Positions 12,001 through 24,216 of a stretch of DNA of 64,000 nt are shown piece by piece. The position numbers and the translations under genes are program-made. Numbering within the stretch: the first letter of the stretch is position 1; every line of letters begins with the position of its first letter. The notes under the pieces were generated by a model. It was not told the DNA's origin. It saw only the letters and a list, made by a program, of their open reading frames with translations, and ran no database searches. The stretch comes from Cudoniella acicularis (Eukaryota > Ascomycota > Leotiomycetes > Helotiales > Helotiaceae), in assembly GCA_013054445.1 (NCBI GenBank), contig JAAMPI010000073.1:1-64000 (forward strand), read 5' to 3'.

Positions 12001-13700
12001 CTACTCCATCTCAATGGTTCCGGGAGGTTTGCTAGTCAAGTCATACTCAACGCGACAAACACCATCAACTTCATTCACAATTCTGGTCGAAACTCTTTCC
12101 AAGAATTCCCAGTCAAACCTGAAAATGTTCGCCGTCATGAAATCAGTCGTCTGCACTGCTCGAAGAGCAATAACCTGCTGATCCACGCGCTTATCACCCA
12201 TGACACCCACAGCCCTGACAGGCAACAAAGCAGCGAAAGCCTGGCTAATTTGGTCATACAAGCCGACGGCTTTGATTTCCTCGACAAAAATGTAATCTGC
12301 CTTTCTAGCAATCGCGACCTGCTCCCGTGTCACCTCACCCAAGACCCGGATGGTGATTCCTGGCCCAGGGAATGGATGGCGCATCACTAGATCGTGGGGG
12401 ATTCCGAGCTTACGGCCTAACTCGTGGACTTCATCTTTGAAGAGCTCCCTTAAGTGCTACCAATTTTAACCCTTGGTCATTCATCATCCGTTCGGGGAGT
12501 CCGCCGACGTTATGGTGGGTTTTGATCGTTGCCGAGGGGCCTTTGAAGGAAATGCTCTCAATTACGTCCGGATAGAGCGTTCCTTGAAGGAACCACTCGA
12601 TCCGTCCAGCCTTCGGGGAATTCTCAGCCTCTTTTCAATCTTAAAAGCCTCAGCTTCGAAGACGTCGATGAAAGTGCCACCGATGAATTTTCGCTTGGCT
12701 TTGCTTCGGGATCATCGGTGATGCCTTTTAGCCCGTCCAGGAATAGATCCGACGTATCAGCCACCGTAAGGTTAATACCCAAGTGTTTAGTTAAAGTTTC
12801 CTTGACCTGCTCGCATTCATCCAGACGCATACAACCATTGTCAACGAGAACGGCGTGGAACCGGTCACAAGTAGCCTCGTGCATCAACTTAGCTGCTATT
12901 GTCGAATCGACTCCTCCACTGACAGCTCCGAGAACTTGGCCTTTTTTCTCCGAAAAGGGCACGAATCCGCGCTATTTCCTTGTCTACAAACTTGGCCATG
13001 GTCCAATCTTGTTTTGCTTGGCATATTTTAACAGCGAAGTTCTCCAACAGCTTGGTACCTTGTGGTGTATGTGTAACTTCGGGATGAAACTGAATCCCAT
13101 AAACAGGTTGGGTCTCGTGGGCAATACCTGCAAAGGGACCATTTTTCGTAGTAGAAATGATATAGAAGGAAGGCGGAAGCGCGCCAAGTTTGTCTCCGCG
13201 GGACATCCAGACCTTCAAGTTATCCTCCAAGTCCTTGAAGAGCCTGCCTACGTGACCGTTAAGTCCCTTAGCTTGTAAATCCGCATGACCGTATTCTCTT
13301 TCCGTTCACGCGACAACGTTTTTTCCGTGGTGCCAAGCTATCTCTTTCAATCCATAATATATCCCAAGGATCGGAACTCCTAGTTCGAAAATAGCAGGGT
13401 CGACATGTGGTGCATCCTTCTCGTAAACAGAATATGGCCCTCCCGAAAGGATAATGCCCTTGGGTTTCCATGAAAGCTCGGAAGGCTTCTGGGTGCAGGG
13501 GAGCATATCAGGGTATACATCGGGTTCACGCAATCGCCTGGTGATCAAGTGGGAATATTAAGAACTGTAACACGGTTAGGATGACCCGCTTTCAAGGATT
13601 TTAAACACGCCTTTGTGCATATAACTAACCCAAAATCCAAAGTGAGGATGGTATCAAAAGTCTTGTGCGGCTCATTGGGGAGAGCTCCATTGGCGGCCAC
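12001..13700 (-). pseudogene. GUA1: GMP synthase (glutamine-hydrolysing), decayed copy
   Basis: Both domains are recognisable. The glutamine amidotransferase part has [11 protein letters not shown] and GIQFHPEVTH. The ATP-pyrophosphatase part has [31 protein letters not shown] and [18 protein letters not shown], and the end is [11 protein letters not shown]. The copy is broken in many ways. The expected start context reads ACC GTG GCC GCC at 13700 with GTG in place of ATG. The Gln of SQY is a TAA at 13558-13560. The nucleophilic Cys of GICYG is TAT (Tyr) at 13357-13359. A TGA lies at 13306-13308. The frame then breaks at an A6 run (12942-12947), at a five-base insertion near 12700, at a short A run near 12632, and near 12450. 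One intron (13630-13564) is still visible. The enzyme makes GMP from XMP and is normally essential without salvage, so an intact copy should exist elsewhere. Confidence 0.9.
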
Positions 13701-13922
13701 GGTTTCGAATGTATGACGTGAGACGAAGGAATTTCCAACCTCAGTAAAGAGGTTGATTCTGAAGTCAAAGAGGGATGTTGTGGGGGTTTTTGCTTGGGCA
13801 ACTTTTGACTTGGAAATTTTCTCTTATCTCAAGGATCACGTGGAGATAAGCATCCAGCCTCGAGAAATATTTCTCACTTCCTGCAATGTTATCGCAGGCC
13901 ACAGTACCGCAATCCCCTCAGA
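13701..13922. promoter_or_regulatory. Short divergent promoter (GMP synthase relic / BCP1)
   Basis: About 220 bp separates the relic's start position from the BCP1 ATG. It contains a CACGTG core at 13837-13842, the E-box recognised by bHLH factors such as Cbf1-type proteins. BCP1 must take its promoter from here. Confidence 0.4.
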
Positions 13923-14850
13923 ATGGTCAAGAAGAGGAATCGAGATCCCGAGGTCCTCGCCGAGGCACCTCCTGTGGAGGCTGACGATAGCGGAAGCGAC
14001 GATGTAAGTTACCCCTCTTTCCATCCCTACATTTAAGAGATTCTGCTAATTCAAATTGCAGGATGTTGACATGGTTAACGTCGACTTCGAGTGGTTTAAC
14101 TTCAAGCCAGATATCGACTTCCACGGGCTCAAGAGTCTGCTGAGGCAATTATTTGACGTCGATGCGCAGCTATTTAATCTATCCGCTCTCGCAAATCTCA
14201 TCCTTTCTCAGCCCACAATTGGCTCCACGGTCAAGGTCGATGGCGAAGATACAGATGCGTACGCATTTCTTACAGTTCTCAATGTACACGAACACCGAGA
14301 AAACCAGGCAATAAAGGACCTTGCACAATACCTCCTGGGAAAATCGAGGTCAAATCCAGCATTGTCAGCCCTTAGCAACTTGCTGTCCTCATCCTCGTCA
14401 CAAGTTGGGCTGGTGCTCGCAGAGCGCTTGATCAATTGCCCTGCTGAGATATCTCCACCAATGTACGCTATGCTTATAGATGAGATCGAAGCGGCCGTGG
14501 AGGATAAGGAACCATACGAATTTACGCATTATCTCATAGTGTCGAAAACATACCACGAAATTGCGTCAGCCCTTGACCAAGAAGACGCGCCGCGGACGAA
14601 GAAGAGCAAGGCAGGCAAGGCAAGCAAAGAAACATTTTACTTCCACCCTGAGGATGAAGTTCTGCAAAGGCACGCGCTTGCGTCGGGGTCTTACGAATAC
14701 ACTAAAGACGAGGGGGAGGGGATGGCGGATAGCAAAAGAGCATTCCAGGAAATGGGTATTAAACCACAAGGTTCTATGATCTTGATAGAAGCATCTAAGT
14801 TTGAGGGAGCGGTCAAAGCTATTGGCGAGTATCTTAGTCCTCCACAATGA
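13923..14850 (+). CDS. BCP1: Bcp1/BCCIP-family nuclear protein
   Basis: Exons 13923-14003 and 14062-14850 encode 289 residues. A basic N-terminus (MVKKRNRD) is followed by an acidic stretch that continues across the intron into [14 protein letters not shown], the typical BCCIP start. Further family blocks are [13 protein letters not shown], an [24 protein letters not shown] region, [12 protein letters not shown] and [12 protein letters not shown]. The C-terminus has a Lys-rich patch ([12 protein letters not shown]) and [10 protein letters not shown]. In yeast, Bcp1 acts in the nucleus as a chaperone for ribosomal protein Rpl23 and in export of Mss4. The stop lies only 36 bp from the convergent chorismate mutase stop. 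Confidence 0.93.
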
Positions 14851-14886
14851 AGCATTGCCCACTCAACCCAGGTCTGTTTTCCACGT

Positions 14887-15734
14887 TTACTCCGGGATCA
14901 ACCTCTGCATCAGGTATTCCACCTCTACAACTTTTGTAAGAGGAATAACAAAGTCCTTGTACATGTCGACAACAGCGTCCACGTTGATCTTTGCAGGACC
15001 CTCACCATCTATGCTTGGGTCTGTACCGTACGTCCTAGCCTTCAGTCGGAGGCGCTCCAGAACTTTTTTCTCCACAGCCTCGTTTGTAATTGCAGCGCCT
15101 ATACCATCCCTATCCTCTGCCTTGATCAACGCTGTGTACTTCTCCTTTTCAGTCTGGAACTTCGACTCCGCCACAAACTTGCCAAAATGGATTCTCCGCG
15201 ACAGTGCTTGTAAACAGGCAATATCGGCGGTAGCTGCAGAGCCATAATTTTCCTCCGTCTCCCCTCTGTCTTGCCGGCCAAAATCTGCGCAAGCAGTGGG
15301 GAGGAAATGTTCAATGTAGCCGGTCTTGATTTTCTCGTTGATATTGACATCATTCTTGTGCAATATTTTGGGGTAGTGCAACGGTTGGAGGATTGGGGTT
15401 TGAAGAGCATCTGGGAAGAAAGGGTACTCGTCTGGGGACTGGAAGCGCCGGATCAAGGAATCAAGTTTCTCTCGCTCTCGAAGTGTCCAGTCCAGGAAGC
15501 TGAGGCTGCTATTTGGTATGTTTAAAGCGCCCGCTTTGTAGATTGTACCATTGAGAGGGAATTGTACCCGCTCTATTAGGTGAAATGTGATTGTGTCTTC
15601 CAAGCGGCTAAGTTGAAGGTCATGTGAGCATAGCTACCTTATTCATGCAAGAGGGATACCTACATGAGCTGGAAACGGATATTTGCTAGGTCTAAGGCCT
15701 TCGAGGCGTCGGAGAGATCTATTGCTGTATCCAT
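14887..15734 (-). CDS. ARO7: Chorismate mutase
   Basis: Exon 1 runs 15734-15664 ([16 protein letters not shown]) and exon 2 15607-14887, joined by a 56-bp intron into 263 residues, the usual eukaryotic AroQ length. Motifs are [18 protein letters not shown] at the start of the helical core, [27 protein letters not shown] and [14 protein letters not shown], with a C-terminal [16 protein letters not shown]. It converts chorismate to prephenate, the branch point to Phe and Tyr. In yeast the enzyme is inhibited by tyrosine and activated by tryptophan through a regulatory loop; the sequence suggests the same fold, but allostery is not shown. Confidence 0.95.
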
Positions 15735-16168
15735 GTTGATTTGGGGGGGAGGGGGAAGTTGTTCCTCAGGTTTCGCTGGGAAGTAAAGCTTTGGTGTTGT
15801 TATATAGAGTAAAGAAGTGAGAATTCGGTGTACACAAAAATTGTTGAGTTTTATGAGTCAGTGACTAAGGTGGGCGCACCTGATAGGCTAAGTATTGTTT
15901 TTTGTTGCGATGCACATTTTTGCTACGTGGGAAGAGCGAGTTCGCAGATGAAGTACACCCCTGTGCGGCCGTCTCAAGCCACATGTCGTCGCAGCCACAG
16001 GGCGTGGCTTGAACATGCGCAAGCATCATCGGCTTCACAAAGTCCACACGACCAAGATAAACAAAAGCTCCTTCTGCTCCAACTTTTCCCAACACAGCCA
16101 GCACACCCGACCAATTTCCTTTGTGCCTCTCAGATATTTTATGACCTGCTCACGGTGAAGCACGACGT
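15735..16168. promoter_or_regulatory. Divergent promoter region ARO7 / MDV1
   Basis: 434 bp between two divergent starts. No gene is supported. The half next to MDV1 is pyrimidine-rich, as in fungal core promoters. Confidence 0.4.
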
Positions 16169-18291
16169 ATGGCTGGCTCGAGTAGCCGCAATGAACCTCC
16201 ATTTGGGGGACCAGAGAACGAAGATTCCACCATAATATCTGTAAGGATATCGCTCCTTATGTATGGCCTCGCGTTGACCGACTGCAGACTCGCGGCTTGG
16301 AAGCATTTGGGAGAAAAGTCACGACGACTGCAGGTCATTTAATGGGCCCTCTGGCGGATCCAAGTTCGAGTACACATTATCAAAATGCAATGAGCGATCT
16401 TCACAAGCAATTACGAAGGCCGAACCTCCAGAGGAGCGTCTTCTCCTTTGCCAAAACAAGTCCGACAGACATGGTTCGATCGAGACTGTCTACTTCCGAA
16501 ATACAATACCGCGCCTTAACATATTTACCTGACGAACTTTTGAGAAACATTCCTGAGAATGACAATACCTATTCGCTATTCCAAGGCTTTCAGGCTACAT
16601 TGCCTGAAAGCAGTCCAGAAGACAAACGACATCGAAGACGGGTATCGAGGGGGAGAAAACTGCTCGAGGACGATAAGTCAGAATCGGATAACACACCTCC
16701 GACAATAGGAAAGCTCAAAAAAGAGAAGAATACCCTGAATCACCAGCTGGAAATGATGAGCATCCGTAAAAATATGGCAAGCAGCGAGATCCATGAGATT
16801 GACAACAAAATCGCAAATCTCAGTAGCACGCGGAAGATAGTACTCGACCGTTTAGCGGGACTCGAGCAGGAGGAGGCATTGCTAGAGCACGACAGTAGGT
16901 ATATTTTTGCTTTTAAACTGGAAAGAAGACTGACTTTTCAAAGTTCTCGATGTCGAAAACAGAATTGAAGATGCCCAAGAACAACTCGAGGATGCTGACG
17001 CTTTAAAGGCAGAGGTTGACTTGGAGGAGACAGAGGACACTGCAATGGATGCCTCGTTTATGTCCGAGTCAATATACGAAAAGCTCCCTTCAGCAACGAG
17101 CACCCCAACGAAAACAAAGAGACATAAAACCATAAGACGGAAATCTATGCCTATTCTACATGAACATTTTGAGCCAGGGTCTATGATTCGAGAGATTCAA
17201 GCTCACCAGGATATGATTACGGCTTTGGATTTTGACGTCCCGTTCGGTACAATGGTAACGTCTGCGTTAGATGATAGTGTTCGAGTGTGGGATTTAAATG
17301 CCGGGAGGTGTATGGGCCTGCTTGAAGGCCACACGGCATCAGTACGAGCTCTACAGGTGGAAGATAATATTGTTGTAACTGGATCTATGGATGCCACTAT
17401 TCGACTATGGGATCTCAGCAAAGCCTATTATGAGCCTCCTAGCAATCGCATTAACAAAGATGGAGATGATCATGAGGATCCGCTAGCATTTGGAGATGCC
17501 GAGGAAGGGCGTTTTGATCCTCCAGTTGGAACCATGAGAGACTGCCCTCTGTTCACTCTTGAAGCCCACGTGGACGAAGTTACAGCTTTGCATTTCAGGG
17601 GTGATACCCTTATTTCGGGATCAGCTGACAAAACACTCCGACAATGGGATCTCGAAAAGGGACGTTGCGTGCAAACTCTTGACGTAATGTGGGCAGCAGC
17701 TCAAGCTTCAGCAACGATGGGCTCTAATGAAGGTTCGTGGCGGCAAACGGGTAGGGTTCCAGATGCATCGGCGGATTTCGTGGGTGCTGTCCAGGTCTTC
17801 GACGCAGCTCTGGCATGTGGTACAGCTGATGGAATGGTCCGATTGTGGGATTTGAGGAGTGGGCAAGTCCATCGGAGTCTCGTTGGGCATACAGGTCCTG
17901 TCACATGTCTTCAATTCGACGATGTGCATTTAGTCACTGGAAGCTTGGATCGGAGTATTCGAGTAAGTCTCTTTTATGGAATCATGAAATTCTCATTTTT
18001 ATTAATTATTGCTAGATCTGGGACCTTCGGACAGGAGCAATCCATGATGCCTACGCCTATGATTCACCAATCACAAGCATGATGTTCGACAACCGCCGAA
18101 TCGTCTCCGCAGCGGGAGAAGACGTCGCCAAAGTGTACGATAAAATGGACGGCCGCCATTGGGATTGCGGACCTGGAGTTAACGCCTTAGATGACGGCAA
18201 AACCCCTGCAATTATAGAGCGGGTGCGTATTAAAGATGGCTATCTGACGGAGGGGCGCCGGGACGGCACTGTGGGTATTTGGACATGTTAA
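16169..18291 (+). CDS. MDV1: Mitochondrial division protein 1, WD40 adaptor
   Basis: Exons 16169-16240, 16288-16894, 16944-17962 and 18016-18291 give 657 residues. The ATG at 16169 ([19 protein letters not shown]) joins through a 47-bp intron to [20 protein letters not shown], the conserved N-terminal extension that binds Fis1. A coiled coil follows ([16 protein letters not shown] to [14 protein letters not shown]), which mediates dimerisation, and then a C-terminal beta-propeller with repeats such as [39 protein letters not shown] and [12 protein letters not shown]. The protein recruits the dynamin Dnm1 to mitochondria. If the first short exon were missed, the remaining frame would have no ATG near the conserved start, which supports this model. 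Confidence 0.92.
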
Positions 18292-19226
18292 AGTTGTCTC
18301 TTTTGGCTTTGTCTTTGGTTACCGGAAAATGGTAAAGGGGGCATAGACACATAGCTCAAGCAGTGTACGGCGCTTTTATGGGGGTTAAATTCTATGGTGA
18401 TGGGCGGCGTGATGTCTTGATGAGATGTCGTGTATATATACTGTATGATCTTGAAATACCATCCATATACATACCTACTCTGCTTTCTTCCGCCCCTGAG
18501 TATGAGTATATCAACAGCCACAAAAAAGACCACTAGCGAATCATAAACGCAGAACATCACATCTCCTTGAATTTCCTTTGGAGTGCCAAAACGGACCTAA
18601 ACACGCTTACAACCTCCATGCCCTTTTAATTGTTAGGCGAGTCCAAATACCGTCGAAATCCCGAGTGGTCTGACCAATCACCTGGTTAGGATATCTCCTT
18701 CTGGGCTCTGATTGGTTCAAGCCCGTGGCGTCATTTAACAATTATAAGGGCCAGGTTGTAGAGAAAAGACCCAATCATCTGATACTTCGCGGAGCCCGTG
18801 ACTTGGTTTTTGAAGAGTTTAATGACGACAAGACTCTCTGAATTTGTATTGAATTTAATTTAATTATTTTAAGTGGTTGATATTTGATAAATGATTGAAA
18901 TTCGTATAAATTATAAACGACTACAATGAGTGTGATATATAACTGAGATGTAATCAGATCTTGGATAATAACGAGTGTAGAATCATCTAAAAAAAGAATA
19001 AAAACACTTGCGGCATATCGCCGTTTTAGAAAAGGTACGTATCCTGAGCAGATATCAGCAAGAATGAGCGTTTCATAACTTCAATTGCGCTTTCCAACTT
19101 CAAAATCAATAACTACACTCGAATTGTTTCCAACTTTCCACCAATGTGATCACCTGTTACTATCAATTTTGATATGTTGTTAAATAGGCAGACTTGTTCT
19201 TCCAAAGAAGGAAGAGTGTCCTATTT
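18292..19226. other. Intergenic, convergent 3' regions
   Basis: 935 bp between two convergent genes. It is very AT-rich around 18840-19020. No gene, RNA or repeat seen. Confidence 0.5.
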
Positions 19227-20814
19227 CTAGTAAATAATTGTGATCTTCCAGCCTACTGCCAGAACTCTGGCAGCGATAAGGCAGATCAACGCAGCAGCGT
19301 ACGAGAGTCCAGTGAAGATAATCAAGCCAGTGTAGTCACCGCCATTGGCAGTGAGGATTTGTCCTGCAATTGGGAGACCGGTCAAAGTTCTAAAGAGTAT
19401 ATTAGCACAAAGTAATTTAGATAGAAATATTGAAGTAGCTTACCCAAAAGCAACAAACATCCAGCAACTAGCATAGTATCTTCCATAGTGCTCCGTTTTG
19501 CACATCTGCCCGACGCAAACAGGGCTGAGACTCAGGTTGCTTCCGCTGACGAAGCCAAAGATCACCGCGAAGACGACGATCATGGGGGTTGAATCGCCGG
19601 CTGGTAGCCAGAGCGCTAGGCTTGCTACAACGCACATGGCTATGCTGAGAATGAGTGTATTCATTCTGCCAATCATGTCTGCTACTAAGCCGGCGAAAAA
19701 GCGTCCGAAGAAGGAGCCTGCATTCAAGAAAGCCAGGATTTGGAAACCGAACGCGGAGCTGTGGCCGTGAGCGACGACGTAGGAAGTTATATACGTTAAC
19801 GGTACGAAGATACCCCATTCCATGAGGAAGATTCCCAGGGTGACGAATAGGAATGGTAGATCTTTGAAGACGGTCAGGTCTGGAGAGACTTTCTTGAGAC
19901 TGACTATCTTCTTGCGTGGTAGACGGCTCTTGACTAGGAGGTTGGCAATAGCGAGCAGGAAAACGAGGATGAAACCGAGGATTCGTGTGGCCCAGGCGAA
20001 GCCTACCACAGGGAAAAGCTTTTGGAGCATAAGGGGGAAGATTATGCCACCAATTGAGCCAGAAGTCATGGCTATCCCAGTGGCGTTTCCTCGTTTTCTA
20101 AGGAAGAAGTGGCCGATTGAGGCGATACATGGGGTGTTGATGAGGCAGCCGCCGATACCGTTAAGCACACTATACACAATGAAGAAGTGCCAGTATTCTA
20201 GTTATAAATTAGTCACGATTAAGGAAATATTTATATTATTGTTACGTACGAGTGCAAAGTCCCAGCAAGAACATTGAAGTAATCAGAAGGACACTTCCGG
20301 CTGCTATCAAAGCTCTCGGTCCATAGGCGTCAAAGATTGGTCCGATTGGGGCTCCACAGAAGAAGGTTAAGAACAAGGAGAGACCGAAGATCCATCCTAT
20401 TTGACTTGGCGAATAGTCTTTCAATTGATTCTCCTGGAAGTATTCTAGCAGGATTGCTGTGCTGTTGATGATTCCAAAGACTGAGAAGGAGCCACAGAAA
20501 GAGCCGACAACAACACTCCAGCCTTGTAAGCCACCCTCCGGAAAATCGTCTTTATCATCCTGTTCGATGATGGAAGACTCATCGGAGTCTGGTTGACGGG
20601 TGAGGTTGGATAGCCCCTTTTCGTTTTCTGTCGAGGCCGAGAGGTTTTGAGTCTCAATTATAGGTCCCCCAGCAACTGGGTTTTCTGGTAATTTTACCCC
20701 GCCTTTTTCGACATCGCGAGTCTGGGACTCGATTCTCGCGACATCGCCGACATTTTGAGATTGGTGTTTCTTAAAGCAGCTGTCCTCTGCTAAATAAATA
20801 CCAACTCTTTGCAT
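19227..20814 (-). CDS. MFS transporter, monocarboxylate/riboflavin (MCH-like) type
   Basis: Exons 20814-20250, 20197-19444 and 19389-19227 encode 493 residues. A cytosolic, charged N-terminus of about 100 residues is followed by FPEGGLQGWSVVVGSF, the usual entry into the first helix of fungal SLC16-like proteins. About 12 membrane helices follow, with motif-A-like FDAYGPR between helices 2 and 3, FFLRKRGNATGIAMTSGSIG in helices 4-5, and a central loop with SRLPRKK. The C-terminal helix ends IAARVLAVGWK. The substrate is unknown: yeast Mch proteins of this fold import riboflavin or unidentified acids. An ATG further upstream is not in frame, so 20814 is the first usable start. Confidence 0.88.
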
Positions 20815-22394
20815 TCGCAACACCAAACTTGGGTAAAAGGATTCTCGACAACGTGTTGAATTGCAGGGAAATTGGGGAGCAGAGGTGTTTATGAAGAAAA
20901 ATGACAACAGTGGGGGGAGAGGAAGAAAATAAATGGCTAGTCTCGGCGGCCGGCTCCGTTATGTCGATTCTGTTAGTCCGAAATTTTCAGTCACGTGACT
21001 AAATCTGCATAGGTAAGTTCCAGCACTTGCCTGTTAAGATAATAGTTGCCAAGAGAATCAGACGAATAAGCGTTTAGAATAGGATTGATCGTGCCGTTAT
21101 CCGTGTGTACACGGGATAAGAGTGGTTGTTGACGCAATTCGGTAGAAGTGCTGAGGAGGAGTTTCGCCAGCCTCCGAAAACCGGTTCACATGACATAGAC
21201 GCCGAATCTTCGTCTTTCCCACCCGTTTGTAAATACGACCGAAAATAACAGACCGAGAATCAAACCGTGTTTCGCTAGCTGTTTATAATAGAAATTGTTT
21301 TTCTCTTTGCGTGGGCTTATGCTTGATGGCTTGCCAGGTTTTAGAGTAAACCCAGGAAAGGCCTTTGTATTTAAACACTAGATCCCAATGAAATCTTTGA
21401 AGGACGAATTTTTTCTAATTTAACGCTAAAAAATTTGCATACAGTCACAAGCAGGAACAAAGAGATCCAAACAAACGAATTCTTGCGATCGATTAGAACA
21501 GGGGATTTGCTTCCCGTCTAGCGCGCCCAATAGAAAATGTTCGCAAATGAATAAACTTTCAAAACTCCTTGGAAACAGTAGCAGATGCAAACAATGTTAA
21601 TTCTTTAAATGTAAATGCATATTTTGAGAGTCCAAAACTACAACACGACAGGTGGAGTGCGGAATAGTCGAACTGCGCTAACACATAAACCAGGAAGGAG
21701 AAAGAAAGATTGAAAGTTTCTTTAAATGGACAACGGTTGCGATGTTGAGAGGACTTCAGAATGTGCTTTGCTTTAGTTTCACTAACATAGAACCAGAACC
21801 AGACTTGGACATACGCCTTGGTCTATTCTGATAATTTTTGATCGAATCAGCTCGATTGTTTTTCGCATCTACATTGCACCATATTGAAACCAATCAAAAT
21901 TTTGAGAATGTTCGAGCTTCGCGTCACTTGTACGCAATTGATAAGTTGAATACCGAGAAACAGGCAACATAATGAGACAAATTTCCAAAAAAAAATATTA
22001 AAATTTAGCAGTTTAAGAAATGAGCTAGGCAAAACAAAAGAGCAGCAGTACCACCGTTTTACCTTGCAGTGCCCACCCAAAACTGCTGTCTGGGCGATCT
22101 AGCTTAGGCATATATGCTGGCGGAAGACTTCCAGCTGCGATTTTTCTAAACCAGCTCTCAAAGTTTCTTGGAATGCCATAGTGTTTCTGAGGGTATGTGG
22201 GAAATACTCTGGTATTGGGGTTGATTGACTGGGTAGCGTTGTGGAGGCTGTTGAATTGGCGAATTTGCAGAATTTGCAGAATTGTCGCCCATGCATTTTC
22301 ACACCAAATGTCTCCGGACAGCTGTGTTCCACCGCGATATTTTAGCACTTAACCTTTGAGAATCTATTGATTATAGATCCTGAATGTCTCTCCA

Positions 22395-22510
22395 TTTGCG
22401 AGTAGCTCTGCTTGTGGGAGTACCTCTCCTCGTGTGAATCAGTGGATTTCTCTCTAACTGTGAGTGCTTCTCCTCGTCTCGGGTGAGTACCTTTCCTAGT
22501 GTGAATACTG
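22395..22510. repeat. Degenerate short tandem repeats
   Basis: About four diverged units of 21-24 bp share the pattern GAGTACCTCTCCTCGTGTGA. The best pair is 22412-22440 versus 22482-22510, with scattered substitutions. This looks like an old minisatellite-like expansion. Nothing indicates that it is coding. Confidence 0.45.
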
Positions 22511-23213
22511 CTCACTAAATTTACGTGGCTTGTTGATGCAAAACATGACGGTCAAATCTGACCGTCACAAGAAGGCTGGGTTTCCACAGGAAATTTGGGA
22601 TATAAGACGTAGCTAAAACATCGGGATGTTCGGATCGAATGCAACCATATGATTTCGGTTTCCTGATGCAGCTTGGCCGGACACTAACCAGTACAATGCT
22701 CTTGACCACCAAACGGTTCAGATTGTGGTTTTGAGGGGCCGGCCTGATTGTTTTCGATAGCCGTGGAATCTCTGTATGAGGTGAGCCAATAAAGAACACG
22801 AGACAAAATGCTGATATAGCTCATCCTCTGCCAGGTGTGATCATTTTGGCTCAACTAATTGGATCACACTAGCACATCGCGGTCGACTTCGGCGGAATGG
22901 TTGCGATGTTTCGGAGGGGAGATCGGGATCGGACTCATCTGCATCCTCGTACAGGAAGTCCTTAACCGAGTCTATTAATGCCTCAGGCACTAAGGTTATC
23001 ACTACACTCGGCCTGGGGAAAAACGAAAATCCGAATAAGTCCACCTAGGTACGAAGTAAAAGAAAAGTAAGATGCCCACAGTAGGATAGTAATTTACCTA
23101 GGTAGACATGCTCAGTGCTTTCCCTCGAAGTTAACGTTCGGGGTATGATTTCTAGTCAGCGAAGATAAGAGATTTTGTTACTATGGTGTTATCACGTTTG
23201 ATGTGTTGCTGTA

Positions 23214-23488
23214 ACGAGCCTGGCCAGCTAAGTCTGTGTTTTCAGGGTATTTTACTAGTAAATCAAAAATCAAAAGTCGTAAACTTTCAAAAGCTAGTTA
23301 TTAAAAAGTATCTTTACCTTCCAAAACTCACGATTACTTATTTTCTATACTATAATTATTCTTAGTTATTTTATAACATTCAAGTGATCGCGATAGCTTT
23401 CGTTTTCGAAAGCCTGAAAGCGGGGTCACAGCGCCTGGAAATCGCTTAAAAGTAGCCTGAAAACGCAGACTTAGCTGACCAGGCTCGT
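23214..23488. mobile_element. MITE-like element with ~35-bp terminal inverted repeats
   Basis: The left end ACGAGCCTGGCCAGCTAAGT continues to TTTTCAGG at about 23247. It is mirrored at the right end by CCTGAAAACGCAGACTTAGC...CTCGT (23455-23488) with about two mismatches in 35 bp. The 275-bp element has no coding capacity and an AT-rich centre. A clear target-site duplication is not visible; the flanks are TGTA on the left and AAGG on the right. It fits a non-autonomous DNA transposon, but the superfamily cannot be set from this copy. Confidence 0.75.
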
Positions 23489-24216
23489 AAGGTTGGAAGG
23501 CCGGCACTCGACCGAGTATCGGCGTTAAGAGCGAAGCCTAAGAACATTACAAAGCATACTTCAACTCTCCAGATGCCCCTGTCGTAGCTAGAACTAGTAG
23601 GTAAGCCCATCACATTTGGGATGACCTTTTCTCCTTTTCTGGGCTACTTCTGTCAGCACCTTATCATGGCCACTTGCGGGCTCGAGAGGGAGGCTAGTAA
23701 GGCTAATGCAGGACAAACGCTTTCAAAGGCCTAAGTCCGAACGCATTGTCCTCCTGCATTAATGACGTCCCAAGGTCATTGGTTAAAACCGAGAACTAAC
23801 CTTTCAACCGTCTACCCCAGCATGGCGTGGGGCCTCTCCACAGAGAGCTGGCTCATGGTCTGACTACCGCCTACACGCTTCTGCTCGGCCATATTTGGCC
23901 CTGGCACGCATATGGTGGCACTGTTTGCCTCAAGTGGAGCGTTATCGTATTGCAGACTCATACATAGCGAGAGTTCCATGCCTGCAGGTGTCACACCCTC
24001 GCAGCGGCTACTGCAAGATCCTGGAGCTATGTTCGGAGATGTGATGTGGGAGAGTGTTCAGACAAAGAGCCGGGTCAACTAGCATGAGATCATACGGCTC
24101 ACACCCGATGGTATAAGTATTCACTCTCCACCCTTCCCCCTTCATCCTCGATATCGATTCTCAAATACCTCCACAACTCTACAGTGATTATCAATTGCCA
24201 TCAATTGCCTTTCACC

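Larger units (their letters stand above)
20815..24216. other. Gene-poor 3.4-kb region with decayed-looking sequence
   Basis: No intact gene. The promoter of the MFS gene includes a 12-bp perfect palindrome AGTCACGTGACT at 20989-21000. A 100-codon minus-strand open frame at 22025-22348 (ENAWATILQILQIRQF, then SWFRKIAAGSL) has no ATG and no family I recognise; it may be a relic. An inverted-repeat element lies at 23214-23488 and short degenerate repeats at 22395-22510. The last 200 bp before 24217 are the promoter of the aldo-keto reductase gene. Confidence 0.5.

Noticed and set aside
16169..16296. Starting MDV1 at the in-frame TTG near 16297
   Set aside because: A short upstream exon with ATG and a good 47-bp intron gives a normal start and continuous conserved N-terminus.
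21847..22080. Possible gene in the AT-rich stretch after the MFS promoter
   Set aside because: Composition and short frames fit random AT-rich DNA.
22025..22348. 107-codon minus-strand frame
   Set aside because: No ATG start, no splice partner and no recognised family; only noted as possible relic.
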